Shown: positions 43,000 to 54,936 of the stretch, one piece after another
Layout: every line of letters starts with the position of its first letter
How positions within the stretch are numbered: the first letter of the stretch is position 1
NCBI GenBank assembly: GCA_010015655.1
Contig: ML976667.1
Location: forward strand, 400,523 to 464,522
Length of the DNA: 64,000 bases
Origin: Bimuria novae-zelandiae CBS 107.79
Taxonomy: Eukaryota; Ascomycota; Dothideomycetes; Pleosporales; Didymosphaeriaceae
Direction: 5' to 3'
Made by a program: the position numbers and the translations under genes
The notes under the pieces: model-generated
What the model was told of the DNA's origin: nothing
Databases searched by the model: none
What the model saw: the letters and a program-made list of their open reading frames with translations, nothing else

Positions 43000-45274
43000 A
43001 ATAAAAGTCCCTTTATAACTTTTTATAGTTTATAAGGTTTTCTTTTAGTTCTTAAGTATTATATTATTTAGGCTATCCTTTTTATTTTACTAAGTACTTT
43101 TACTAACCCTAGACTATTCTTAGGTTCTTAATTTCTTCGACCTCGTACTTATTATCTTCTAAATCTAACTAGATTTTAACTAGAGTATTTAGTAGTGCTA
43201 GTTCTAATAATAATTTATAAAACGTTATGTGTATCCTTATATTTATTAATAGAAGTAGTTTAGTTATAATAGGTCCCTTAGTTTCTTATACTTTAAAAGG
43301 GCCTACTTAGAGGTAATCTAGCTTTCTACTAGGTTATTTTATTCTTAGATTTTTTTTATAATATGAAAACTTTATCCCCGTTCTTTAAAGTTAATCCTTT
43401 AATCTTTTATTTATTTACGTTTCTAAATACTGTAAGAGCTTTCTAAGTAATTTATTTTTTTAAGACTTTGTAAAGTTTCCTTATCTTTTAAGCCTTGTCC
43501 TTGGCTCTTATAGAAATACTTTTTATATTTTGTAGATCTTAATAAGCAATTAGCTTATATCTATAGTTAGTGTAGTATAGGGGATACCGTATTGTTCCCG
43601 ATCTTGTGCTATTATATACTAATTAGGCTATTAGTAATAATTCTACCTAATTATCCTGCTATTTATTAACGTAGAATTATAGGTACTATTCTAGGATCTA
43701 ATTTATACGTTTCGTTTATCTATTAGTCTAGGGATAAAAACTTATTAAGAGCTTTCTATTAACGCCTAGGGCTGCTATAAATATATCTTAGTATTTTAAA
43801 GTAAAGACTCATCTCTGTTAGTAATAAATTCCTTAGGAGGTTTATATTCTATAAATACTATATTATTTACTTTATAGGCTAGTTGTTCTGTCGTTATAGA
43901 TTCTTTTATAGGCCTAAACTTGGCTATCTTAGTTAAGCGGTCTACTATTACTATAATAGTATTACATATTTATTCTATTCCTAGCTATAGCGATCTTAGG
44001 AGTTTTACTATAAAGTTTATTATTTTATTTTACTATAGTTGTTCTGCTGCTTATAATAGTTATAGTAGTCTATAAGGCTTATATCTTTTTAACTTATTTT
44101 TGTAGTATACTAAATAGTTACTTATAACCTTAGTTACCGCCTGCTTAAGTTTAGAGATAGTATATTTATTCGCGATTTAACGCGTTATTTTTTTAATACT
44201 TAGGTGTCCCTATTCCCTAAGCTTATATAGTCTTTAGATTAAGGTTTCTTTATACCCTATTCTTATAATAAGTCTATTTTAGTAATCTTGTTGTGTTTTA
44301 TTAATCCTGTCCTAGAATAGGTCGTATTCCTCTTATTATTCCGTGGTAAGTTAACTATAGTCCTAGAAGTTATATACCTCTAGTTTAGTGTAATGTAGAC
44401 TAGCAGCGCGGATCTTAATTATTAGTTAGTTATATTTAATAGTTCTATTATTTCTTACTTGTAACACTATATTATATAGCTTTAGTGTATCCTTAGTAAG
44501 GTCTAATTTTCTACTTAAGTTATCCGCTGCGCCGTTAAGCGTTCCTAATTAATAGTATATAATAAAATTAAAGTTTGCTATGAATTTAGCCTATTATACC
44601 TGTCTCTAATTAAGCTTCTTATTATTTAAAGGCGTCTACTATCCTAAGTAGGTCCTTATTATAAACGTTATAATTAAGTTCTACTCCTAAGAACTTTCTT
44701 AAATAAAAGAATACTAGTCTCTATTTCTTATTTTTATATTATTATAAGAGTATTGCTCCTAGTGCGTAGTCTAATATGTCTATTTTTATCCTTATAAGTC
44801 TTCTTAGATCGTGTATCTATAGTAGTAGTGCTTATAAGAAGAGCGTCTTTAGCTTCTTAAAAGCTTTTTTAGCTTCTTTTATAAAGCCTATCTATTTGTC
44901 CTTTTTTATAAGTTCTATTATTAGTGTTGTGGTCTTAGAGTAGTTCTTAATAAACTTCTAATAAAAGTTAGTAAACCCTAAGAAGGACTAAATATCTTTT
45001 ACTAACTTAGGTTCTAGCTATTCATATATAGTAGTAATCTTTTTAGGGTTTATGGCCACACCTTCCCGTGAGATAATAAATCCTAGGTACTTTATTTTAG
45101 TAACGTGGAATTCGCATTTTTTTAGATAAAGGAGTAATTAATACTTTTTTATCTTTATAAGTACTTTCTTTATATATACTTTGTGCTCCTTAAGCGTTCT
45201 AGTAGAATAAATAAGTACATCGTCGAGGTAGGCAGTATAGAATATATCTAAGTATTTACAGTACTAGGACATTA

Positions 45275-46488
45275 GTCTGTTGACACCGAAAATTTCAACT
45301 TTTTTGACAGTAATTTCAAGGCCTCAATTGAATGCTATTTCAGTACTTTGTTTGCCAGCCTCTAGCTTTTATCACTGCCTGTATTCTCCTTGGCATAGAA
45401 TCAATGAGCTTCTTCATGAGACCCTGGGGCAGGGCTCGCCAAACTTCTTGGGCAGCGTCGATAAATGCGTCTCTATTAATCTACTACCACCCTTAGTCCT
45501 CTAATTCCGGATGTAATTCAATTACCTTCTGTTTGAGTGCCCACCAGAGGTGCTCAATTAGATTGAGGTTAGGTGAGTAAGGAGGGAAATCTAGAACTTT
45601 AATGTCTATTGCCTCCAGCTAGAGGGCCGTCTTGTGGGCGGTATGGATTGGTGCATTATCCATCTGATAGATAGTATCTTCATCTAATACTGGTAGGAGC
45701 CCTTCCTCTAGCGCCCAGATATATGAGCGTGCACTGTAGCCATTCCGTGGAGCTTGTGGATCTCGTTCCATTGCGATGAGTTCAGATCGACCTTCATACC
45801 AGAAGCAGGCCCAGAACATCTGTACCATCCCCTTCTAAATATCCTCCTCTTCAATCTTATCGTGATCCCATTTTTAGAGTGGCGTCTTAAAGACCTAGAT
45901 CCTCTTCTTTCCCTTGCCTCGCTCTGCTAAGACCTTATCAGAAAAAGTCACGCTTTTAAAGTTAAAATTCTGCATCTACTAAGCCTATTAACGCCTTAAT
46001 CTTGCATGTGCTAGAGTAAGCTTAGGCCTTTTCTTTACTACTTAGTTCGTAATGTGGTGTTTCTTAAGCAGCTAATAGAGTGTCTTACAATAAACCTATA
46101 CGCCTGCAACTTCAGCCTTTAGCTATGTATACTTAATTCTAGGGTGCTAGCAAGCGATTTAAAGGAGCAATTGTTTTTGTTAGCGTGTGAGCTTCTTTAG
46201 CTAACTAGATCGAGGTAAAGATTTAGTTATATTATGGTTGTTCCATTGCTTAATTGTGTTGTAAATTGTCTGCCGTATGCAGCTAAAACGCGACGCGATC
46301 GAAGCTTTTAATTCTCTTACCTTTACTATAGATAATATCCTAGCTCTTTATAATTTACTTAATTTATTATTCCTCCCTTAATTGCTACTAATTTCCCTGC
46401 CAAATTCGCGTTGCATTGTGGGTTGGTGGAAGGCTAAAAAGATTAAGGTTGGGTGGGGATGCGCGACGCGGGTCCGGTGTTAACAGAC
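45275..46488 (-). mobile_element. Tc1/mariner element Tc1-B in G2
   Basis: 1,214 bp with 14-bp inverted ends GTCTGTTGACACCG / GTCTGTTAACACCG flanked by TA. The outside flanks form the palindrome GACATTAATGTC once the element and one TA are removed. The minus strand encodes a Tc1-type DDE transposase. Much less RIP-mutated than the surrounding Gypsy sequence, so it arrived later or is shorter-lived as a repeat. Confidence 0.9.
45280..46400 (-). pseudogene. Tc1-B transposase, stop-interrupted
   Basis: Minus-strand DDE transposase. GMVQMFWACFWYEGRSELIA precedes an open 69-codon stretch (45828-45619) with LPVLDEDTIYQMDNAPIHTA, where the Asp in MDNAPIH is the second catalytic acid. Then DFPPYSPNLNLIEHLWWALK follows, with Glu of IEHLWW as the third acid. 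The tail reads INRDAFIDAAQEVWRALPQG, LIDSMPRRIQAVIKARGW. Several TAG codons lie at Gln/Trp positions. Cut-and-paste DNA transposition is the family role; this copy cannot make the protein. Confidence 0.85.
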
Positions 46489-48482
46489 TAATGTCTTGGC
46501 ACTGTATATAGTACTTTATTAATTAGTGTCTAAAACGTCGCAAGCGCGTTTATTAATCTAAAAGGTATTACTTAGTACTTATATAGGCTATATTATATCT
46601 TAAACGTAGTTTTCTACTTGTATCCCTTAGCTATTTGTATGCGGTGATATCCGTTACGTATATTAAATTTTATAAACTACTTAGCTCCTTAGAGTCTATC
46701 TATTAACTCCATAATCAGGGGTAGTAGGTACTAGTTCTTAATTGTAGCTTTATTTAGCTATTTATAATCCATATAGAGTCGCAGCTTACCATTCTTCTTA
46801 GGTACCTAAAGTATAGAAAAAGCTGCCGGGCTTTAACTTTCTTAAATATACTATTTCGCTAGGTTTTTCCTTAAGTAGTCCTATACTTCTTTTTCCTAGT
46901 TTATAAATATTAGTTATAGTTATTCTAGGCGTAGCTTCGTGCCTTTTACTAAAAGTATTTTATAATTTTATTTTTAGTATTTTAGTAGTTCTTTTCCTTT
47001 AATTTTTTTTAAAGAGTTCTGTATATTTTTAATATTTTAGTAAAATAGTAATAGCTTTTACCTCTTCTCTGAGGCCTAAGTATTGTACCTATATTAGCCT
47101 TAACTAGCCTAGATTTTCTTTTATAACTCTTATAATCTTAGTAGCTAAAAGTTATATAGCTTATCCTTTAACCTGTCCTATAGGGGTATTTAAGATTAAT
47201 AGTTATATTTTCCGCGACTTGCATGTCTTAGTAACTTTTAATATAACTTTTTAGCTAAGTAGTATCTTTTTTTATTAGTCTATAACAGGGTTATACTTTA
47301 AGAGCTAATTATAACTAATAATTACTTTTATACTTTCGAGATCTATAATCGTAAAGCTATATTAGCTTTAGAATTTATTTAGGCTAATAAGTAATAGTGT
47401 CGTTTTAAGGCGTAACTAGCCTTTGCTATATCCTTAGGATATTATCCTATCTACTATTTCCACCTATACTGGTGTTTCCTTATTCCTATATAGCAGGTTG
47501 TGTTTTTCTACCGTTTTTAGGGATATTAGATATCTAGTTACTCTAGGGTTTATTAGCGCTATTACTTAGTAATTACTAATTATAACTTTCTCAGTTAGTT
47601 ATAGGTTACTTATACCTATTTCTACCCTTTTTGCCTTTATAGTCGCGCCTCTACTAGTAAGGTCTTTTGCCTAGTGGCGCCCTAGTTTTCTAACTTGCTA
47701 TTAGCTTATTTAGTAGTGTCCTAAGAAGCCCTTACCTTTTTAACCTAGGTTTATATAGCTTCTTTTATTTCTAGGTTAATTTTAGTCTCTTTCTATTACT
47801 TTTAATAAAGTAAGTTATAGGTACTTCTTATATTCTTAATTTGCTAGACTTCTTTTTTCTCTTAAAGTTTCCTATGTCTTTTATATCTTGCAACTAAATA
47901 TTCTGAGGATTTAAGGTCTTTATATAATAGTGTTATTTCTAATACTACTATTTATTCCTTTTAATATAGGTGTGCTAAGTAATCTTTATTATAGTCTAGC
48001 TATCTAATCTACTATAGGTGCTTAGGGCTTATGCCGTTTGTCTATTAGTTTCTTATAGTTATTAGTAATCCTATATTTATACTTTTAAGGTACTATCAAG
48101 TAGCTTCCTTATGTGCTTTATGCACTTAGTATTTATTATTAAAATATTTTTACTATATTAATTCTTTATAGTAACGTGTCTATTTATTAGAGAAATATTT
48201 ATAATAAGTTATTATTAGTTTATAATTATTAATAAACTTATAGTTAATATCTTTTTGCAATATTATTACTAGCTCCTATTTAATCTTATATAGTTAATAA
48301 TTTTTCTTATTGCACAAGACCTAGGCTGCCTACTTATATTATTCCCTAATCCTAATCTACTATCCTAGTATTGGCACATTTCCTTAGTACTTGGTGGCGA
48401 TTTTATAGATTAAAGTAGCCCTTAGCCCTTCTAACGTGATTTTTTGCGTGCAGTTCTTGGGTGTATGCATATAACTATTACA

Positions 48483-48643
48483 TGTAATGGGCTACGCCTA
48501 GTTATTGCCTTAGATCCTTAACCCTTGGTTATGCGAACCCTAGATATATAAGTTTAACGCCTAAAGCTTAACTTTAGACTTTTTATTAAATTTATAAGTA
48601 TTCTTTTAGCACCTTTAGCTCCTTAAGCACCTAGCCTTTTATA
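48483..48643 (+). repeat. L 5' LTR
   Basis: 161 bp; same length and order of bases as the inverted L' LTR (38434-38594) and as the truncated 3' LTR. Confidence 0.85.
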
Positions 48644-48699
48644 TTAAATTTAATTACTTCTATCCGTCGCGGGACGAGTAGATTTTAAATATAACTGTA

Positions 48700-51600
48700 G
48701 ACTAAAGCTACAAAGTAGCATATAAAGCTAAAGGACTTATATAAATAAATACTATAAAAGCGACGCCTAGACCTGCAAGGAGATAGAACCCTCCCTAGTA
48801 AGTAATTAAAAAGGAGTCTTAATAGACACTTAACGCTAGCAAGACTATCTTTGCTAAATAAAAAAGTTATAAAAATAAGAATAAGACTTTTTACTAAAGA
48901 TCTACGTCTTAGCGCGAATAATTATGCGTAGTAAGCTATTAGCTTATAAAAAAGTAATAGCTAGGGAAATAAAAGGATAGCCTCCTTATTTATAACTAAA
49001 CTCTAAGTATTAAGAGTTAACAAGAATAAAATATAGTAATTCCTAAGCAAGGTTAAAGTACTCGTTAACCTTTAAAACACCTTTTAAACTCTATTATAAG
49101 GAGTAAGAGAACTAACTAAAAAAATAGTAAAGAAGCGCTAAAAACCCCTAATAATATAATAATACTTCTAAAAGATAAGAGGTACGAATTAGCTATTAAA
49201 AGTAAACTAATAAATAAAGCTACTAGAGAGATTAATAGTAGAGCTTATCTTAAACTAAGGAAAAAGCCACCATCCTAAAATCCTTAATTTAGCCTACTTT
49301 AATAGTAAATAACAGGATTACTACTACTTTAAGATAATAATATAATATAAGCTCCTAGGGGATAGGGACTGCCTTAGAAATATACCTAAATATATTATTA
49401 GTTAATTAATAAGACGTGCAGTAATAATAAGAATTATATACTTAAACTACTACTTAAGGTGCACTAAAGCTAACCTTTAAAAGCTACTAAACTATAACTT
49501 TTATAACTACCTAGCGAAAGAAATCGCGCGTAACTACTTACTTATAATATAATAAGGGAACTAGAAGCTTCGTGACTTTAATTTTAACTTTAATAACTAT
49601 ACTATAAAAGCTAAGGAGCATAGTTAGGAGATTCTAAAAAATATATACCTTTAAAGCCTTTATAAGGACTTACAGGACTAAATAGTTATAATAAATATAA
49701 ATAATAATTAGGACCTGCAAGGGATCTAGAAGAAAGTTAATAAAATTAAAAAAACTTTTTTTAAAATATATTATAGCTACTAAAGTTTTCTGCCAAAAAT
49801 AGGGCGCTAGACGAAATAGATTAGGAACCTACCTAAGCTAACCCTGGAAGGATGTCTGGCCGATAAAGCCAAGACAAAAGACACTAAGCGACGGATAAAG
49901 CCACAGGACACAGGTTTAGTAACACCTAGAAACGAGCCACGTAGGTGTCGCGCGAGGTAATAGAAACCTGTAAAAAGAATAGTTCCTATTTTTATTATAG
50001 AGATATAGGACATTGCGTAAAGTAGTATAAACTTTTACCTATAATAAAGCTAGCACAAGTTCGCGCCACTGCACCCGCTACTAAAAAATCCTTTAATAAA
50101 GAGTTTAATATAGCTTTTACTAATTTAGAAAACTAGGTCCTTTTAGTAATAGTTACTGCTAAAAAGCAAAAGTAGGAAAAGGGTAAAAAATAAGTTTTAA
50201 TAACTTTTAAAGGCTATAGCTAGACTTAATACTAATAATAGTGTACTCGCTTATTAATAACATTATATTTATATTAACAATACTTAATTTAGGTTATTTA
50301 ACCTTTAGATTTATATTAAAAAAATTTATAATAAAAGCATACCTATAGCGCAAGAACCTACCCTATCTATAAGAGGTTATTAGTATTAGAGGTATACGAC
50401 TCTTCGTATATAAAATAGTTTAACTAAAAGTAAATATTAATAGCTATATAGAATTAATATAACTATATATCTTACTTAATAACGGGTTGTACGACCTAAT
50501 CCTTAGCCTAATTTAAATAAAAAAGAATAGGGTTAAACTAGCCCTAGTAAAGAAATTAATTTAAATTAAAAGTTTAGGTACTCGCATCTATAACTAAAAA
50601 GGTAAAAAACTATTAATAAAGCCCTAAGGGGTATTAGCTATAGCCTTTATAGTCCTAGATTAGCATAATCGACGCCTAGGAAATAGGGCTAAGGTGTTTT
50701 TTATATTAATAAAGGATATATAGAAGGCGTTAACCCGTAAGCTAAAGGTAAACCTATAAAAGTTACTACCTAAAGCCTTTAAGGACTTATGGCGTATCTT
50801 TTATAGGGAACAAGCTAACAAGCTCCCCCTACACTATAGACCTAGAGTAGATCTTTTTATCCCTCTCGTAGAAAAAGATAGCAAGACTCTAGAGATCCCC
50901 TATAGCCCTCTATTTAATATGTCTCGCGAAGAGTTGCTCGTCCTTTAAAAAGAGCTTATTAAATACTTAAATAAAGGCTTTATTTAAGTAAGTAAGTCTA
51001 GCGCCGCCGCCTTAGTATTATTTACTAAAAAACCTAGTAAAGGACTACGCTTCTATATTAATTATTAAGCCCTAAATACTATCTTAAAAAAGAACTAGTA
51101 CCTTTTACTATTAATTAGTAAGACCCTTTAGCTCCTTGTAAAGGCTAAATAGTTTAGTAAACTTAACGTAATATAAGCCTTTTATAAGCTTTAGATAATA
51201 AAAGACGAGGAATAAAAGACAGCGTTTAGAACCTAATTTAGTCTTTATAAGTAGCTAGTAGTTTCTTTTAGCCTAGCTAACGCGCTAAGTACGTTTTAGT
51301 AGTATATTAATTAAGTGCTAAAGGAGCACCTTAATAACTACTACTTAGTATATATAAATAACGTTCTTATCTTCTCTAGTAGTAGCCGAAAAGACCACGA
51401 AGAGAAAGTACGTACCATAATCTAAAAGTTAAGGGCTATAGGATTATGCTTAAATATTAAGAAATTTAAGTTTTGCGTTAAAAGGACTAAGTACCTTAAA
51501 TTTATTATAAAAGTTAATAAGGGCGTAAGCATAGACCTAGATAAAGTCTAAATAATTTAAAAATAAAAGCTACTAACTTTAGTAAAAGGAATTTAAAGCT

Positions 51601-54130
51601 TCGTAGGCTTTATAAACTTCTATTAAAGATTTATATAAAACTTCTCTAGCATAGTTAGCCCCCTTATAAAGCTTATTAGTAAAGGAGCAGAATTTATCTA
51701 GAGATAAAAGTAATAACACGTATTTAACTTTTTAAAAATAGTATTTTATATAGACCCTGCGCTAGCCTACTTTAACCCTAAATAAAAATTAGTACTAAAA
51801 ATAAACTGCTTTAGCTAGTTAATTAGGGGATACTTCTTTTAGTATAATAATAATAGGATTCTGCGCCTAGTGGCTTACTTCTTAGCAAAGAATAGCCTAG
51901 TAAAATATAACTACGCTATTTATAATAAAGAGATACTCGTAGTTATTAAATACGTAGATAAATAGGACTATATATATTAAATAGTAAAGCACCTTACAGT
52001 CTATACTAATTATAAAAACCTTACGTATTTTGCTACTAAACGAAGGTTAGACAAACAACACGTTTAGTAGGTAAACATACTTAGCTATATTAATATAATG
52101 TTCGTATATAGACTAGGGTTAATAAACTCTAGGGCGAACGCCCTCTCCTAAAAAGACTAAGACCTACTAAAAGATAGTAGAGATAATAGATTAAAATTAA
52201 GGCACTTTATACTTTTTTAAAAGACTACTAAAAAAATAGCTTAAAGTCTTTTGTCCCCTAAATACCTACTACTATAAAGGAACCTAATTATACTAAAATA
52301 GATAAGAACCTAGTGCTCGCTTACCTAACACGCCTTAAACTACCTATATTAACCCTTTAAGGAGACGATAGCCCTGCCGAGCGACGTAAACTAGACTTTA
52401 ACACTATATAATAAGAGGTAGAACGCTATAAAGATAGCGCGTATAGTAAAATAAAAGCCTATATTAAAAATAGGCTTAGGAAGTTTAAACCTAGGTAGAA
52501 GTTATCTATTAGTATCCTAGAATATAATATAGATAACTAAAGGTACCTACGCTATAGGTTAAGATAATAAATACTAAAATTAAAACTTTTATAGATAAAG
52601 CTAATAGCGGTCGCGTATAGTTCCCTAGCTTTAAAATACTTAGGATAAGAAAATACCTATAAGATCCTTACTTAAGACTTCTTCTTCTTAAGGATATCTA
52701 ACTAAGTAAGGCAGTATATTAAGAACTATAATATCTATAGAAGAACTAAACTATAAAGAGAAATAAAATAAGGCCTGCTAAAGCTTTTATTATTACCTAA
52801 ATAAGGATAAAAAGATATTATAATAGACTTTATTATTACTCTACCTAAGAGCAATAGCTGCACGAATATTATAATAATTATAAATAAACTTAGTAAGGAC
52901 CCTAAGTTTATTAGTCTTTTAAATTTTAATATACCTATGGTCACGATAGCGTTCTTTTAATACTAGGTAGTAGACTACTTCTTTTCCTCCTTTATTATAT
53001 AGGACCGCGGGGGATAATTCGTAAGCAAATTTTAGACTACATGTCAGATTTGATAGTGTTCTGTCACTTTGAGATAATGCATTGATGAGAATTAATGGTT
53101 GTGATGATTTATTGATGATGTTCGTGTTCTGTCTGTGTCTGGAATGCAGATGTGTGCGAGGCTCCAAATAAGTGCCGCTGCAGCGCTAGCCCTATTTAGA
53201 ATAGTACAAAAGAGAGAGTGCTCCAGCCTCATATCCACAACAGATAGAGGCCATATAATCGGACACTACACTCTATAAATAAGTAGATATTAATTAAAGA
53301 CTGTCTATAGTAAAGCACCCGGAGATAGATAGGTAGATAGAATAAATAAACTCTATCCTTAAAGCCTACCTCTAGGCGTACTATAACTAGTAATAGGATA
53401 ATTAGATAAAGTAGCTTCCTATAGCCTAAATAGCTATTAAAGGGCGAGAAGCTATATTAATAGGAGTTAGCTTATTTTTTCTATCCTATAGCTAGAACGT
53501 TAAACTAGTTAAGAACTTTAGGGCACGGAAATTAGCCTTAAAGCTTAGAACTAACGTAAAGAAGGCTATAAAGGTAATAATAAAAAAATTTAAGGAGATT
53601 TTTAACTTTACCTAAATAAAAATAATAATAGCCTAATAAGAATAAGAGCGCTTGGCAAACTATTAACGTAAAAATACTTTAATCTTAAAGAAAGAACATA
53701 AAGTATAGCTAAAGTATAAGAACTACCTCTAAAACTAACGTCTAAGTAAAAAGCTTAACTAGAAGTAAGGAAAGTTTATTATAAGGAAGGTAATAAACTC
53801 TTACGTAGTAAAACTAGACGTCCCGCCAAACATGCACCTAAGGGTCTACATAAATAGGCTAAAGTTAGCCTTATTAAACCCTCTTTTTAGCTAAACTACT
53901 AATAATGCCTAGCCCGAAGCAATTATAATAAAAGAGAGAAAAGAGGAGTATAATATAGTTAATATATATAAAGAACGCTAGTCCCGCAGAGGCAAAAGGG
54001 TAGAATACCTAGTATAGTAAGAAAACTACTTTTAAAGAACTTAAGAACCTTATAGGAACCTTAACTAAGCTACTATATTAGACTATTAGAAGAAGTTTAC
54101 TAAGCTATATTAAAATTATAATAGAAAACT
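48700..54130 (+). pseudogene. L gag-pol remnant with chromodomain
   Basis: Plus-strand degenerate gag-pol. A zinc-knuckle remnant (FYYRDIGHCVK) lies near 50000. RT: VLFTKKPSKGLRFYINY near 51040, SLANALSTF near 51270, the YVDD-box remnant at 51342-51383, FVGFINFY near 51600. RNase H: YFNPK, RGYFF and NSLVKYNYAIYNKEILVVIK near 51780-51950. Integrase: FIITLPKSNSCTNIIIIINK near 52840. Chromodomain: GKRVEYLV--ENYF ... NLN-ATILDY-KKFTKLY near 53985-54115. Most stops are TAG/TAA of RIP type. A less mutated patch at 49800-50040 lies in gag. Confidence 0.8.
53042..53265 (+). repeat. Solo Copia LTR (224 bp) in L integrase
   Basis: Begins TGTCAGATTTGATAGTGTTC and ends AATCGGACA with target duplication CTACA (53037-53041, 53266-53270). 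The first 110 bp closely match the Copia-1 LTR; the middle is different, so it is a subfamily member. Nearly free of RIP. Integrase sequence continues right of it (GDR-VDRINK). Confidence 0.9.
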
Positions 54131-54936
54131 CCTAATAAGATTGTACTATAATATCCCCTAAATTAGCTTTTATTAGGGCCTAAGGAAGGCTCTATAATGC
54201 CTGCCTTACTAAGCTAGAAAACCTAGCTAGATAAAGGTATCTAAAATAAGGATAGGAATAATATTATTAGGGGATAAAGTTAAGTATTAGGGAAAGAAGT
54301 TAAGAAGGAATCCTAAAAAAATAATTTAAAAAACCTTTAAAACTACTAGGGATAATAAGGGGACTAAATAATTTTTATAGTAGTAAGGGATAACCCTTAC
54401 AAAAGAAGTAATCCTTAAAAGTAAACTAAAGTAAAAAGAAAAAAAAACTAAGTAGAAAAAATATCTTTAGCTACTAAAAAAATAGTAAAACCCTTTTTAA
54501 TAATATTTAGGTCTACTTCTCCGTCCTCTAATATACTACTAGGGTTGGGAAAGCTATTATCATCCTTACTTAAGCGCTTCTTAATTATAATAGCCTAAAG
54601 CTACTAGCGTAAGCCCTAGTAGGCTTAAGTAGGCATATTAGCTCTTGCGAGGACATTGTCTATTATTTAAAGACTATTTATTATAATACCTTTATCTACC
54701 ACCACGAACTTATTAGAGAGCTACACGATATTAGCCTTAAAAGATAGCTTTATTATTTAAAAAAAACTTATAAAAGAGTTCTTGCACTTTTAATAGGATG
54801 CTTTAAAATTAGTAGTATAAATTTAAAGAAAGTTAAAAGTCTTTTTAACTATAATAGTAATGCGCTCTAAAAGCTAAATAGTTTTTAAAGAAAAAAGTAA
54901 TAGGGCCTAAAGTAGTAGTAGTCTTACTCTTAAAGG

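Larger units (their letters stand above)
43010..48400 (-). pseudogene. G2 pol/gag remnant
   Basis: Degenerate Gypsy pol on the minus strand, split by Tc1-B at 45275-46488. Readable blocks: chromodomain 43160-43020, integrase near 43730, LGFTNFYQKFIKNYSKTT near 44940, [19 protein letters not shown] near 45070, YLDDVLIYS near 45220. Right of Tc1-B the RT N-terminal half and further gag-ward sequence are barely readable because of TpA saturation. Confidence 0.75.
41761..48482 (-). mobile_element. G2: G-family Gypsy chromovirus, interrupted by Tc1-B and L
   Basis: 3' LTR 41761-42293 (TGTTACAAGG ... ATTATAACA) with purine tract AAGAGGAGGGATAG on the minus strand. Minus-strand pol order inwards: chromodomain (NKYEVEEIKNLRIV near 43150), integrase (43700 region), RT with TAYLDDVLIYSTRTLKEH near 45220 and [19 protein letters not shown] near 45100, then after Tc1-B the remaining RT/protease and gag-ward sequence to 48482. 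There the L element begins, so the 5' LTR is outside the window. RIP is strong. Confidence 0.85.

Noticed and set aside
49807..50013. 68-codon minus-strand open frame
   Set aside because: Antisense to the L gag region, whose zinc-knuckle remnant reads on the plus strand.
52735..53167. Minus-strand open frames near the L integrase
   Set aside because: Antisense to integrase and running into the solo Copia LTR.
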